From: Planctomycetota bacterium
Lineage (GTDB): Bacteria; Planctomycetota; UBA1135; GCA-002686595
Direction: 5' to 3'
Length of the DNA stretch: 28,639 nt
Assembly (NCBI GenBank): GCA_013140785.1
Contig: JABFRZ010000682.1
Span: 1 to 28,639 of the forward strand
Made by a program: the position numbers and the translations under genes. The notes under the pieces are model-generated. The model searched no databases and was not told the DNA's origin. It was given only the letters and a program-made list of their open reading frames with translations. Of the stretch, positions 23,274-28,639 are shown piece by piece. Each line of letters starts with the position of its first letter. Position 1 is the stretch's first letter.

Positions 23274-24797
23274 CTACCAGAACCGCTGGTGTCCGTCATC
23301 GAGTGTGAAGATGCGCTCGAGCCGCCGCGACTCCTTGGCGACGAGCCAGTAGAGCGCTTCTGAGGGTAAGCTCTCGAAGCTCAGAGTCTCGAGACCCGCG
23401 ACGAACTCCTCGACCAGCGTCCAGCGCCCGTCCCAGCGCTGCAGGAGGTAGGTCGTGCCGGACTCGAGCCGGGTGAGGCCGCTGTCGGCGTCCACTTGCT
23501 CCGTCGTCGTCGCGAAAGACGATGTTGCCGCGCCGTGGCCGGAGAGCGGAAAGACCGCGCCGTCACGCGCGACCACCACGGGCGGCGCCGCGGGTAGGAG
23601 CGTCGTGCCGTCGTGCACCGCCGGGAGGTAGCAGAGGTTCCGCCCCATCTTCGTGAACACCGCGCGTCCGCCCTCGACCCGCGCCCAGTGGATCGGGACC
23701 CACTCGCCGCCGTTGAAGACGCACAGGTAGGCCACCGTCTCCGCGCCCACGGCGGTGCGCTCGAGCTCCACGCTCACCTCGGTCGTCGGCGCGTACTGGT
23801 CGGTGACGTCGAGGTACGCCGGATTCGCGAGCCAGCGGTTCGCCGGCTCGCGTCCCGCGGGTAGCACCTCGCGCAGCGAGCCCGGCTGGATGCGGAAGGT
23901 CTTGCGATAGACCTTCGCGGCGTGCGCGTTCGAGGAGTCGGAGCCGCGGCCCATGGCGTCGAGGTCCACGGTCCAGGCGTGGTTGTTGTCGCGGTGCCCC
24001 CAGGCCGGGGTGTAGTCGCAGGCCGTGGCGCGGCCGAGCGTGCGCGCGTAGTAGGTCTGCAGGTTCGAGAGGTCCTCGCAGCGGCCCATGCCCGCGCGCT
24101 CCAGCTCGCAGAAGCCCTGGTCAGTCGGGTGCAGGTAGTAGAGCTCGTCGAAGCGCGCACGCCGAGACAGGTCCTCGTTCATGGCCGCTCGCAGCTCCGC
24201 CTGCGTGGCGCTCGGCCCGAGCCGCGTGCGCTTCTCCCTGAGGCGCGCGCTGAGCGGCTCGACCCAGTTCTCGACCGGTTCCTCGCTCCCGCGGTAGGGC
24301 AGGACGAAGTCGAGGAAGACCTCGAACGACGGGCGCTCGCTCTCCGGCACGGCGCGCCAGTTGGCGAGCGAGCGCGCCGTGTGCGCGCGCAGGAAGTCCG
24401 CGTCGAGCGTCTCGAGGTCCGCCACGAACTTGCCGCGCACGTAGGCGATCGCGCCGTGCTCCTTCTCGAGCGCATCGAACGCGGCCTGGGCCTCGGCGTA
24501 GCTCTTGTAGCGCAGCGCGTCGAAGTCCACCTCGGCCCCCGCGGCGTCCTTCCAGACGAAGACCACGTAGCCCTTGCCCGGCATGTTAGCGACCAGGAAA
24601 CGCGCGGCCGTGGCCATCTCGGGGTCGCCGGACACTTCGGTCTCCACGAGGTAGCGCTCGATCTCACCGCGGTTGGAACCGGCCTTCACGAGCGCCGCCT
24701 CGAGCGCGCCGTCCTCCGGCCGGGTGTGTCCAGGAGCGGCAGGAGCGGCGCAGCCGGCGAGCGCGGCTACGACGAGGACTGCGGGAAGGCGAAGCAT
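23274..24797 (-). CDS. Transglutaminase-like lipoprotein
   Basis: This 507-residue protein begins MLRLPAVLVVAALAGC, a lipoprotein signal with lipobox LAGC (Cys16). An N-terminal helical region of about 200 residues is followed by a transglutaminase-like core. GMGRCEDLSNLQTYYARTLG has candidate catalytic Cys240, and YTPAWGHRDNNHAWTVDLD has candidate His273 with Asp278 or Asp280, giving the Cys-His-Asp order. A beta-rich C-terminal part (VAYLCVFNGGEWVPIHWARV, TTYLLQRWDGRWTLVEEF) resembles appended domains of related Bacteroidota and Planctomycetota proteins. It probably acts in the periplasm as a papain-like protease, peptidase or crosslinking enzyme; the substrate is unknown. A small gene lies 51 bp upstream on the same strand and may share its transcript. 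Confidence 0.85.
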   Translation of the reverse strand: MLRLPAVLVVAALAGCAAPAAPGHTRPEDGALEAALVKAGSNRGEIERYLVETEVSGDPEMATAARFLVANMPGKGYVVFVWKDAAGAEVDFDALRYKSYAEAQAAFDALEKEHGAIAYVRGKFVADLETLDADFLRAHTARSLANWRAVPESERPSFEVFLDFVLPYRGSEEPVENWVEPLSARLREKRTRLGPSATQAELRAAMNEDLSRRARFDELYYLHPTDQGFCELERAGMGRCEDLSNLQTYYARTLGRATACDYTPAWGHRDNNHAWTVDLDAMGRGSDSSNAHAAKVYRKTFRIQPGSLREVLPAGREPANRWLANPAYLDVTDQYAPTTEVSVELERTAVGAETVAYLCVFNGGEWVPIHWARVEGGRAVFTKMGRNLCYLPAVHDGTTLLPAAPPVVVARDGAVFPLSGHGAATSSFATTTEQVDADSGLTRLESGTTYLLQRWDGRWTLVEEFVAGLETLSFESLPSEALYWLVAKESRRLERIFTLDDGHQRFW

Positions 24798-24848
24798 GGG
24801 CTCAGTCTCGGCCTGCCGCCGAATCGAAGCTGGCGGGAACGTCGGCCA

Positions 24849-25034
24849 TCACCGCTTCTCGGTCCGGGCCGATGCATTCCAGGGCTCACGTCCGAGATCG
24901 AGGCGCCGCTGTCGCTCCTCCGGAGGCAGGCGCACAAAGAAGCGCCGGGCGAAGTCGGTCAGCTCGAAACCGATCTTCAGTCTTTCCTCCGACTTCATGC
25001 GGCGAAACCGTTCCAGGTCCTCCGGGCGGAGCAC
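24849..25034 (-). CDS. Small hypothetical protein, 61 residues
   Basis: A GTG at 25032-25034 opens a 61-residue frame: LRPEDLERFRRMKSEERLKI, then GFELTDFARRFFVRLPPEER, then QRRLDLGREPWN. It is basic and helical, without a signal peptide or TM segment. The open frame continues upstream, but no other start gives a more protein-like N-terminus. A TATCAT -10-like element ends 6 bp before the GTG, so the transcript may be leaderless. I do not recognise a named family, although small proteins of this RMxxEERLxxxxELTDF type seem to recur in related bacteria. It precedes the transglutaminase-like gene by 51 bp. Confidence 0.65.
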   Translation of the reverse strand: MLRPEDLERFRRMKSEERLKIGFELTDFARRFFVRLPPEERQRRLDLGREPWNASARTEKR

Positions 25035-25040
25035 CCCGGA

Positions 25041-25067
25041 ATGATAGCGCTCTCGAGTGCAGACCAA
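25041..25067 (-). promoter_or_regulatory. Minus-strand promoter candidate for the small gene at 24849-25034
   Basis: Read on the minus strand, TTGGTC (25067-25062) and TATCAT (25046-25041) are 15 bp apart, and the -10 matches the consensus at five of six bases. The predicted transcription start falls at or beside the GTG start codon, with no room for a ribosome-binding site. Confidence 0.4.
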
Positions 25068-25116
25068 CGGCGGCCCCGTTGGGTGGCGGTCGAATCTGCA
25101 GGCAGTCCATCCAACG

Positions 25117-25147
25117 AAAAGGGGCGGGACCCTTGCGAGTCCCGCCC
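25117..25147 (-). terminator. GC-rich hairpin with minus-strand T tract
   Basis: GGGCGGGAC (25122-25130) and GTCCCGCCC (25139-25147) form a perfect 9-bp stem with an 8-base loop. On the minus strand the stem is followed by C and then TTTT (25120-25117), like an intrinsic terminator. No intact minus-strand gene lies upstream of it, so it may be left from a lost gene or insulate the small gene. Confidence 0.45.
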
Positions 25148-25160
25148 TCGAGTCCGCCTC

Positions 25161-25575
25161 GTGCTCGACACGAGCTCCGCTGCGGTTCTGGCCGCGCGCG
25201 AGCTCGCCTTCCAGCCCTGGTGCGTCGCCTACAGCCCAAGACGGCAGCGTGCTCGCGATCGGCACGAACGAGGGCCGCGTGCTCCTGTTCGAGACCGAGG
25301 GCACCACCCAGCAGCTCGAGTGGCGCGCGCACGGAGAAGTACGTCTACTGCCTGGCCTGGACCCCGGACGGTACGCGCCTCGTGACCGCCTCGGGTGATG
25401 CGACCCTGAAGATCTGGGACACGCGCACGCGCGTGCAGAGCCTGCTCGAGGAGGGCAAGCGCTGCGGGCGGAGATGGCGGCGCGGGACGAGCTTGCCGAA
25501 GCCTTCGAGGGCCTGGCGGGCGAAGAGCGCGAAGCGGTGCGCGTGCAGCGAATCCAGCGTGCGCAGGCCAAGTGA
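25161..25575 (+). pseudogene. Frameshifted, truncated WD40-repeat protein remnant
   Basis: Three frames must be joined to read the remnant. Skipping one base near 25238 gives PWCVAYSPDGSVLAIGTNEG and RVLLFETEGTTQQLEWRAHG. A shift near 25332 gives EKYVYCLAWTPDGTRLVTAS and GDATLKIWDTRTRVQSLLEE. A shift near 25457 gives ALRAEMAARDELAEAFEGLA and EEREAVRVQRIQRAQAK, ending at the TGA at 25573-25575. The blades show typical WD40 elements (SPDG, TPDG, LKIWD), but only about two remain of the usual seven, and the 5' portion is missing. It is probably the eroded 3' end of a once larger gene. Assembly errors could explain single shifts but not the missing blades. Confidence 0.72.
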
Positions 25576-25607
25576 GCCTTGGCCGGGCGGACTCGGATGC
25601 TCGTAGT

Positions 25608-25630
25608 CGCGAGACCAGGCAAGTCTCGCG
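25608..25630. repeat. 8-bp perfect inverted repeat after the WD40 remnant
   Basis: CGCGAGAC (25608-25615) and GTCTCGCG (25623-25630) form an 8-bp stem with loop CAGGCAA, 33 bp after the remnant's stop. There is no T tract. It may be the old gene's terminator or an mRNA 3'-end structure. Confidence 0.4.
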
Positions 25631-25649
25631 CAAGGGCCGGGTCGCCGGG

Positions 25650-25677
25650 TTGTCCTGAGCGCGCACGGCGGTATCTC
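25650..25677 (+). promoter_or_regulatory. Promoter candidate for the CocE/NonD hydrolase
   Basis: TTGTCC (25650-25655) and TATCTC (25672-25677) are 16 bp apart. The -10 is followed by TTAGGCGG, and the ribosome site GGAGG and the ATG at 25701 follow within 25 bp. Confidence 0.4.
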
Positions 25678-25700
25678 TTAGGCGGTCTCGGAGGCCTCCC

Positions 25701-27581
25701 ATGCTCGTGATCGCACTGCTGATTGCTTCTTCATCCGCCGCTTCTCCATCCGTTGCCTGCCCATTCCGCGCGCAGCCGGAGGATGAACCCAGCTACGCCC
25801 AGCAACACTACTCGAAGCGTGAGGTGCGCATCCCGATGCGTGACGGTGTGGCGCTGCACGCGGCGGTGTACGCGCCCGACGACTCCTCGAAGGAGTACCC
25901 GATCCTGCTCACGCGCACGCCGTACTCGGTCGCGCCCTACGGCGAGAAGGAGCGCGCGCACCTCGGTCCGAACGAGCTCTTCGAGCGCGCCGGCTACATC
26001 TTCGTCTACCAGGACGTGCGTGGCTGCTTCCAGTCCGAGGGTGAGTTCGTGAACATGCGCCCGCACCGCGACGCGAAGCACGGGCCGGCCGACATCGACG
26101 AGGCGAGCGACACCCACGACACGATCGACTGGCTGGTAGCGAACCTACCGAACCACAACGGCCGCGTCGGGATGTGGGGCATCAGCTACGGCGGCTTCTA
26201 TTCGGCCGCGGGCATGATCGACGCGCACCCGGCGTTGAAGGCCGTCTCGCCGCAGGCGCCGATCGCCGACTGGTTCTTCGACGACTTCCGCCACCACGGC
26301 GCCTTCTGGCTGCCGCACGCCTTCAATTTCTTGGCCGACTTCGGGCACGTACGCACGGGGCTCACGACCGAGTGGCCCGCGGGCTTCGAGCACGGCACAC
26401 CCGACGGCTACCAGTTCTTCCTCGAGCTCGGGCCGCTCGCCAACGCGGACCGGAACTACTTCCGCGGCTCGATCCCGTACTGGAACGAGCTGCTCGAGCA
26501 CGCGAACTACGACGAGTATTGGCAGGCGCGCAACCTCCTGCCGCACTTGAGGCGCGTCGCCCCGGCGGTGCTCACCGTGGGCGGCTGGTTCGACGCCGAG
26601 GACCTCTACGGGCCGCTGAAGATCTACCGCGAGGTCGAGCAGCGCAACCCGGGCGTGTGGAACGCGCTCGTCATGGGCCCGTGGTCCCACGGCGGCTGGG
26701 CGCGCGGCGACGGCGACCGGCTCGGGCACGCGAGCTTCGGCGAAAAGCAGTCCGTGTGGTACCGCGAGCACGTCGAGCTGCCCTTCTTCGAGCATCACCT
26801 GAAGGGCGCGCCGGCGCTTGACCTGGCCGAGGCGACCGTGTTCGAGACCGGCGTCAACCGCTGGCGGCGCTTCGCACACTGGCCGCCGCGTGAGGCGGAG
26901 CTGCGCGCCCTGTATCCGCGCGAGGGCGGGCGCCTCGCGTGGGAGGCTCCGCTCCTCGCGGAGGCCAGCGACGCGTACGTCAGCGATCCGGCCAGGCCCG
27001 TGCCCTTCAGCGAGGACGTCGCGCTCGGCATGACACGCGAGTACATGACCGACGACCAGCGCTTCGCCGCGCGCCGGCCGGACGTGCTCGTCTACCAGAC
27101 CGAGCCGTTCGCCGCCGAGCTCACGCTGGCCGGTCCGATCCAGGCCGAGCTGTGGGTTTCGACAACGGGCACGGACGCGGACTTCGTGGTCAAGCTGATC
27201 GACGTGTTCCCGCCCGCTGCGCCCGATTTCGAGGGCCTCGAGGCGGGTCAGCATCAGGGCAGCTACCACATGCTGGTGCGCAGCGAGGCGATCCGCGCGC
27301 GCTTTCGCCGCAGCTACGAGCGCCCCGAGCCCTTCGTACCCGGCCAGCCGACGCTGGTCGATGTCGAGCTGCTCGACCTGCTGCACACCTTCCAGAAGGG
27401 CCACCGCCTCCAGGTGCAGATCCAGAGCTCGTGGTTCCCCCTCATGGACCGCAACCCGCAGACCTGGGTACCGAACCTCCGCGACGCGCGTCCGGAAGAC
27501 TTCGTCGCGCACACGCACCGCGTCCATCGTTCGAAGGCGCATCCGTCGCGCCTCGTGCTCGGCGTGCTGCCGGGGGAGTGA
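25701..27581 (+). CDS. CocE/NonD family hydrolase (peptidase S15-like)
   Basis: This 626-residue protein has GGAGG 7 bp before its ATG and a signal peptide (MLVIALLIASSSAASPSVAC; lipobox-like cysteine at residue 20, weak). REVRIPMRDGVALHAAVYAP starts the alpha/beta-hydrolase domain. GRVGMWGISYGGFYSAAG contains nucleophile Ser162, VGGWFDAEDLYG contains the likely acid Asp298, and VMGPWSHGGW contains His330. The C-terminal jelly-roll domain (X-Pro dipeptidyl-peptidase C-terminal type) is seen in LAGPIQAELWVSTTGTDADF, VVKLIDVFPP and GHRLQVQIQSSWFPLMDRNP. The family includes cocaine esterase, alpha-amino-acid ester hydrolases, glutaryl-7-ACA acylase and X-Pro dipeptidyl peptidases. The length fits. 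I infer an exported ester or amide hydrolase of unspecified substrate. Confidence 0.95.
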   Translation: MLVIALLIASSSAASPSVACPFRAQPEDEPSYAQQHYSKREVRIPMRDGVALHAAVYAPDDSSKEYPILLTRTPYSVAPYGEKERAHLGPNELFERAGYIFVYQDVRGCFQSEGEFVNMRPHRDAKHGPADIDEASDTHDTIDWLVANLPNHNGRVGMWGISYGGFYSAAGMIDAHPALKAVSPQAPIADWFFDDFRHHGAFWLPHAFNFLADFGHVRTGLTTEWPAGFEHGTPDGYQFFLELGPLANADRNYFRGSIPYWNELLEHANYDEYWQARNLLPHLRRVAPAVLTVGGWFDAEDLYGPLKIYREVEQRNPGVWNALVMGPWSHGGWARGDGDRLGHASFGEKQSVWYREHVELPFFEHHLKGAPALDLAEATVFETGVNRWRRFAHWPPREAELRALYPREGGRLAWEAPLLAEASDAYVSDPARPVPFSEDVALGMTREYMTDDQRFAARRPDVLVYQTEPFAAELTLAGPIQAELWVSTTGTDADFVVKLIDVFPPAAPDFEGLEAGQHQGSYHMLVRSEAIRARFRRSYERPEPFVPGQPTLVDVELLDLLHTFQKGHRLQVQIQSSWFPLMDRNPQTWVPNLRDARPEDFVAHTHRVHRSKAHPSRLVLGVLPGE

Positions 27582-27727
27582 GGCCTCCACCTGGAGCTCT
27601 CCGAACGCTACCGTGCCTGGGTAATGCACGGGCGGACTCTTGGGGGCTTAGCCTCCGCTCGTGCGACGACACCCCCCGTTCAACGACTCCCCTGACCAGA
27701 CCCGTTCAAAGAGCAAGAAGAAGAACC

Positions 27728-28342
27728 ATGAAGAAGCAATTAGGAATCGCGACGTTGTTGTTGATCCCCGCGGGCGCGGCGCTCGCCTACTCGGCCGGAA
27801 GCCAGGAGAAGAAGGCGACCCCGGCCGTGGCCACGAAGGACGACCCGTCCATGGCCAAGATGATGGAGTTCGCCAAGGTCGGCCCGAGCCACAAGGCGCT
27901 CGAAGTCAAGGTCGGCAAGTGGACGGCGAGCGTGAAGGCGTTCATGCCCGGCGGAGAGACGGTGGAGGCCAACGGAAGCAGCGAGATCCAGTGGATCATG
28001 GACGGGCGCTTCCTCAAGGACACCTTCACCGGTGAGTGGATGGGCAAGCCCTTCCACGGCGAGGGCCGCATGGGCTTCGACAACCTGAAGAAGAAGTACG
28101 TCTCCACCTGGCTCGACGACGCCGGTACGGGGATCTACTTCTCGGAGGGCGCCTTCGATGCGGCCTCCAAGTCGTTCAGTTTCACCGGCGACTCGCCCGA
28201 CACCGACGCCGGCAAGTACGTGAAGTCGCGCACGACCGAGAAGTGGACCGACAACGACCACTTCACCATGCAGAGCTTCGTCCCGGGCCCGGACGGGAAA
28301 GAACGCCTGAGCATGGAAATCGCGTACGCGCGCGCGCACTAG
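27728..28342 (+). CDS. DUF1579 family secreted protein
   Basis: I use the ATG at 27728, which opens MKKQLGIATLLLIPAGAALA, a signal peptide; 204 residues result. The open frame continues far upstream across the previous gene, but only as an overlap. The mature part, from about residue 47, matches DUF1579: VGPSHKALEVKVGKWTASVK, IQWIMDGRFLKDTFTGEWMG, FHGEGRMGFDNLKKKYVSTW and FTGDSPDTDAG. The family is a lipocalin-like beta barrel of unknown function, abundant in Planctomycetota and Bacteroidota. It appears monocistronic, 146 bp after the CocE-type gene, and is followed by a strong hairpin. Confidence 0.93.
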   Translation: MKKQLGIATLLLIPAGAALAYSAGSQEKKATPAVATKDDPSMAKMMEFAKVGPSHKALEVKVGKWTASVKAFMPGGETVEANGSSEIQWIMDGRFLKDTFTGEWMGKPFHGEGRMGFDNLKKKYVSTWLDDAGTGIYFSEGAFDAASKSFSFTGDSPDTDAGKYVKSRTTEKWTDNDHFTMQSFVPGPDGKERLSMEIAYARAH

Positions 28343-28359
28343 CATCGGCTCGACGACCA

Positions 28360-28402
28360 GCGAGCTCGGAGCGGCGGCAGCGCCCTCCGAGCTCGCTTCC
28401 TT
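28360..28402 (+). terminator. 12-bp perfect hairpin, probable terminator
   Basis: GCGAGCTCGGAG (28360-28371) and CTCCGAGCTCGC (28385-28396) pair perfectly over 12 bp with a 13-base loop and are followed by TTCCTTTCC. The hairpin begins 17 bp after the DUF1579 stop and would separate it from the downstream sigma gene. Confidence 0.7.
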
Positions 28403-28473
28403 TCCAGCGGCCACCGCGGGGAACACGTAGTTTCCGTCACACTGGAGGCAAGGGCTCCATTCCTCCCTCGACG

Positions 28474-28639
28474 ATGGACGGCGATGCCTCGAATCCGCGC
28501 GACCGCGAACTGGTCGCGAACCTCGGCTGGGTCCAGCGTCTCGCGCTCTCGCTCGCGCGCGACCGCGACGCGGCCGACGACCTCGCGCAGGACGTCGCGC
28601 GCGTCTGGCTCGAGAAGCGGCCGGCGCTCGGGGCTGGCC
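28474..28639 (+). CDS. ECF-type RNA polymerase sigma factor, N-terminal part only
   Basis: The frame opens at the ATG at 28474 and runs off the window after 55 residues. LVANLGWVQRLALSLARDRD, followed by AADDLAQDVARVWLEKRP, is the sigma region 2.1-2.2 pattern of planctomycete-type ECF sigma factors, with the DDLAQDV core. The rest of region 2 and all of region 4 lie outside. An upstream CACACTGG element (28438-28445) is promoter-like. In such loci a serine/threonine kinase or anti-sigma gene often follows, which could be checked in the adjoining sequence. Confidence 0.88.
   Translation, partial: MDGDASNPRDRELVANLGWVQRLALSLARDRDAADDLAQDVARVWLEKRPALGAG

Noticed and set aside
21947..23299. Minus-strand open frame of 450 codons opposite the GT9 gene
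   Set aside because: GT9 motifs on the plus strand are unambiguous, and the antisense product has no family features.
1..28639. CRISPR array, transposase, integrase or phage genes
   Set aside because: No regularly spaced repeats and no recombinase or phage-type protein motifs were seen in any frame.

Overview
The window is GC-rich, densely coded bacterial DNA with no tRNA, rRNA, CRISPR array or mobile element that I can recognise. The gene set suggests a Planctomycetota-like bacterium: a DUF1501/DUF1800 pair, a DUF3352-like secreted protein, a DUF1579 protein, paired amidohydrolases with one degenerate partner, a divergent primary-type sigma factor and an ECF-type sigma factor. This is an inference from gene content. 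Several of these families also occur in Verrucomicrobiota, Acidobacteriota and Myxococcota.

Layout. (1) 1-4032, minus strand: an operon of a secreted DUF3352-like protein, DUF1800 (4-bp ATGA overlap) and a Tat-exported DUF1501 protein cut by the window edge. (2) 4235-10126, plus strand, divergent from (1) across about 200 bp that hold a tandem 14-bp repeat: a metal-ligand-poor amidohydrolase-like protein, a double amidohydrolase, a small CxxC protein and an SGNH hydrolase. (3) A single LOG-family gene (10277-11101), convergent with a small TPR-like lipoprotein gene (11122-11616).

(4) 11792-20526, plus strand, is the most interesting part. It encodes a small ribbon-helix-helix (RHH)-like protein, ATP sulfurylase (sat), an AlkP-superfamily enzyme with Thr where sulfatases have Cys/Ser, APS kinase (cysC), two large membrane-anchored AlkP-type phosphodiesterase-like paralogues, a second RHH-like protein and a three-TM membrane protein. 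Sat plus CysC should make APS and then PAPS, yet no APS/PAPS reductase, sulfite reductase or recognisable sulfotransferase is present. The two RHH-like proteins and the neighbouring lipoprotein all end in the same short tail, K-x-L-G-Y. I propose this as a candidate uncharacterised PAPS/AlkP membrane-associated module.

(5) 20527-28639: a nested inverted-repeat region and a terminator-like hairpin lead into a divergent sigma-70 gene. It is followed by a GT9 glycosyltransferase, a minus-strand transglutaminase-like lipoprotein with a small upstream gene that may be leaderless, a frameshifted WD40 remnant, a CocE/NonD-type hydrolase, a DUF1579 protein with a strong hairpin after it, and the start of an ECF-type sigma factor.
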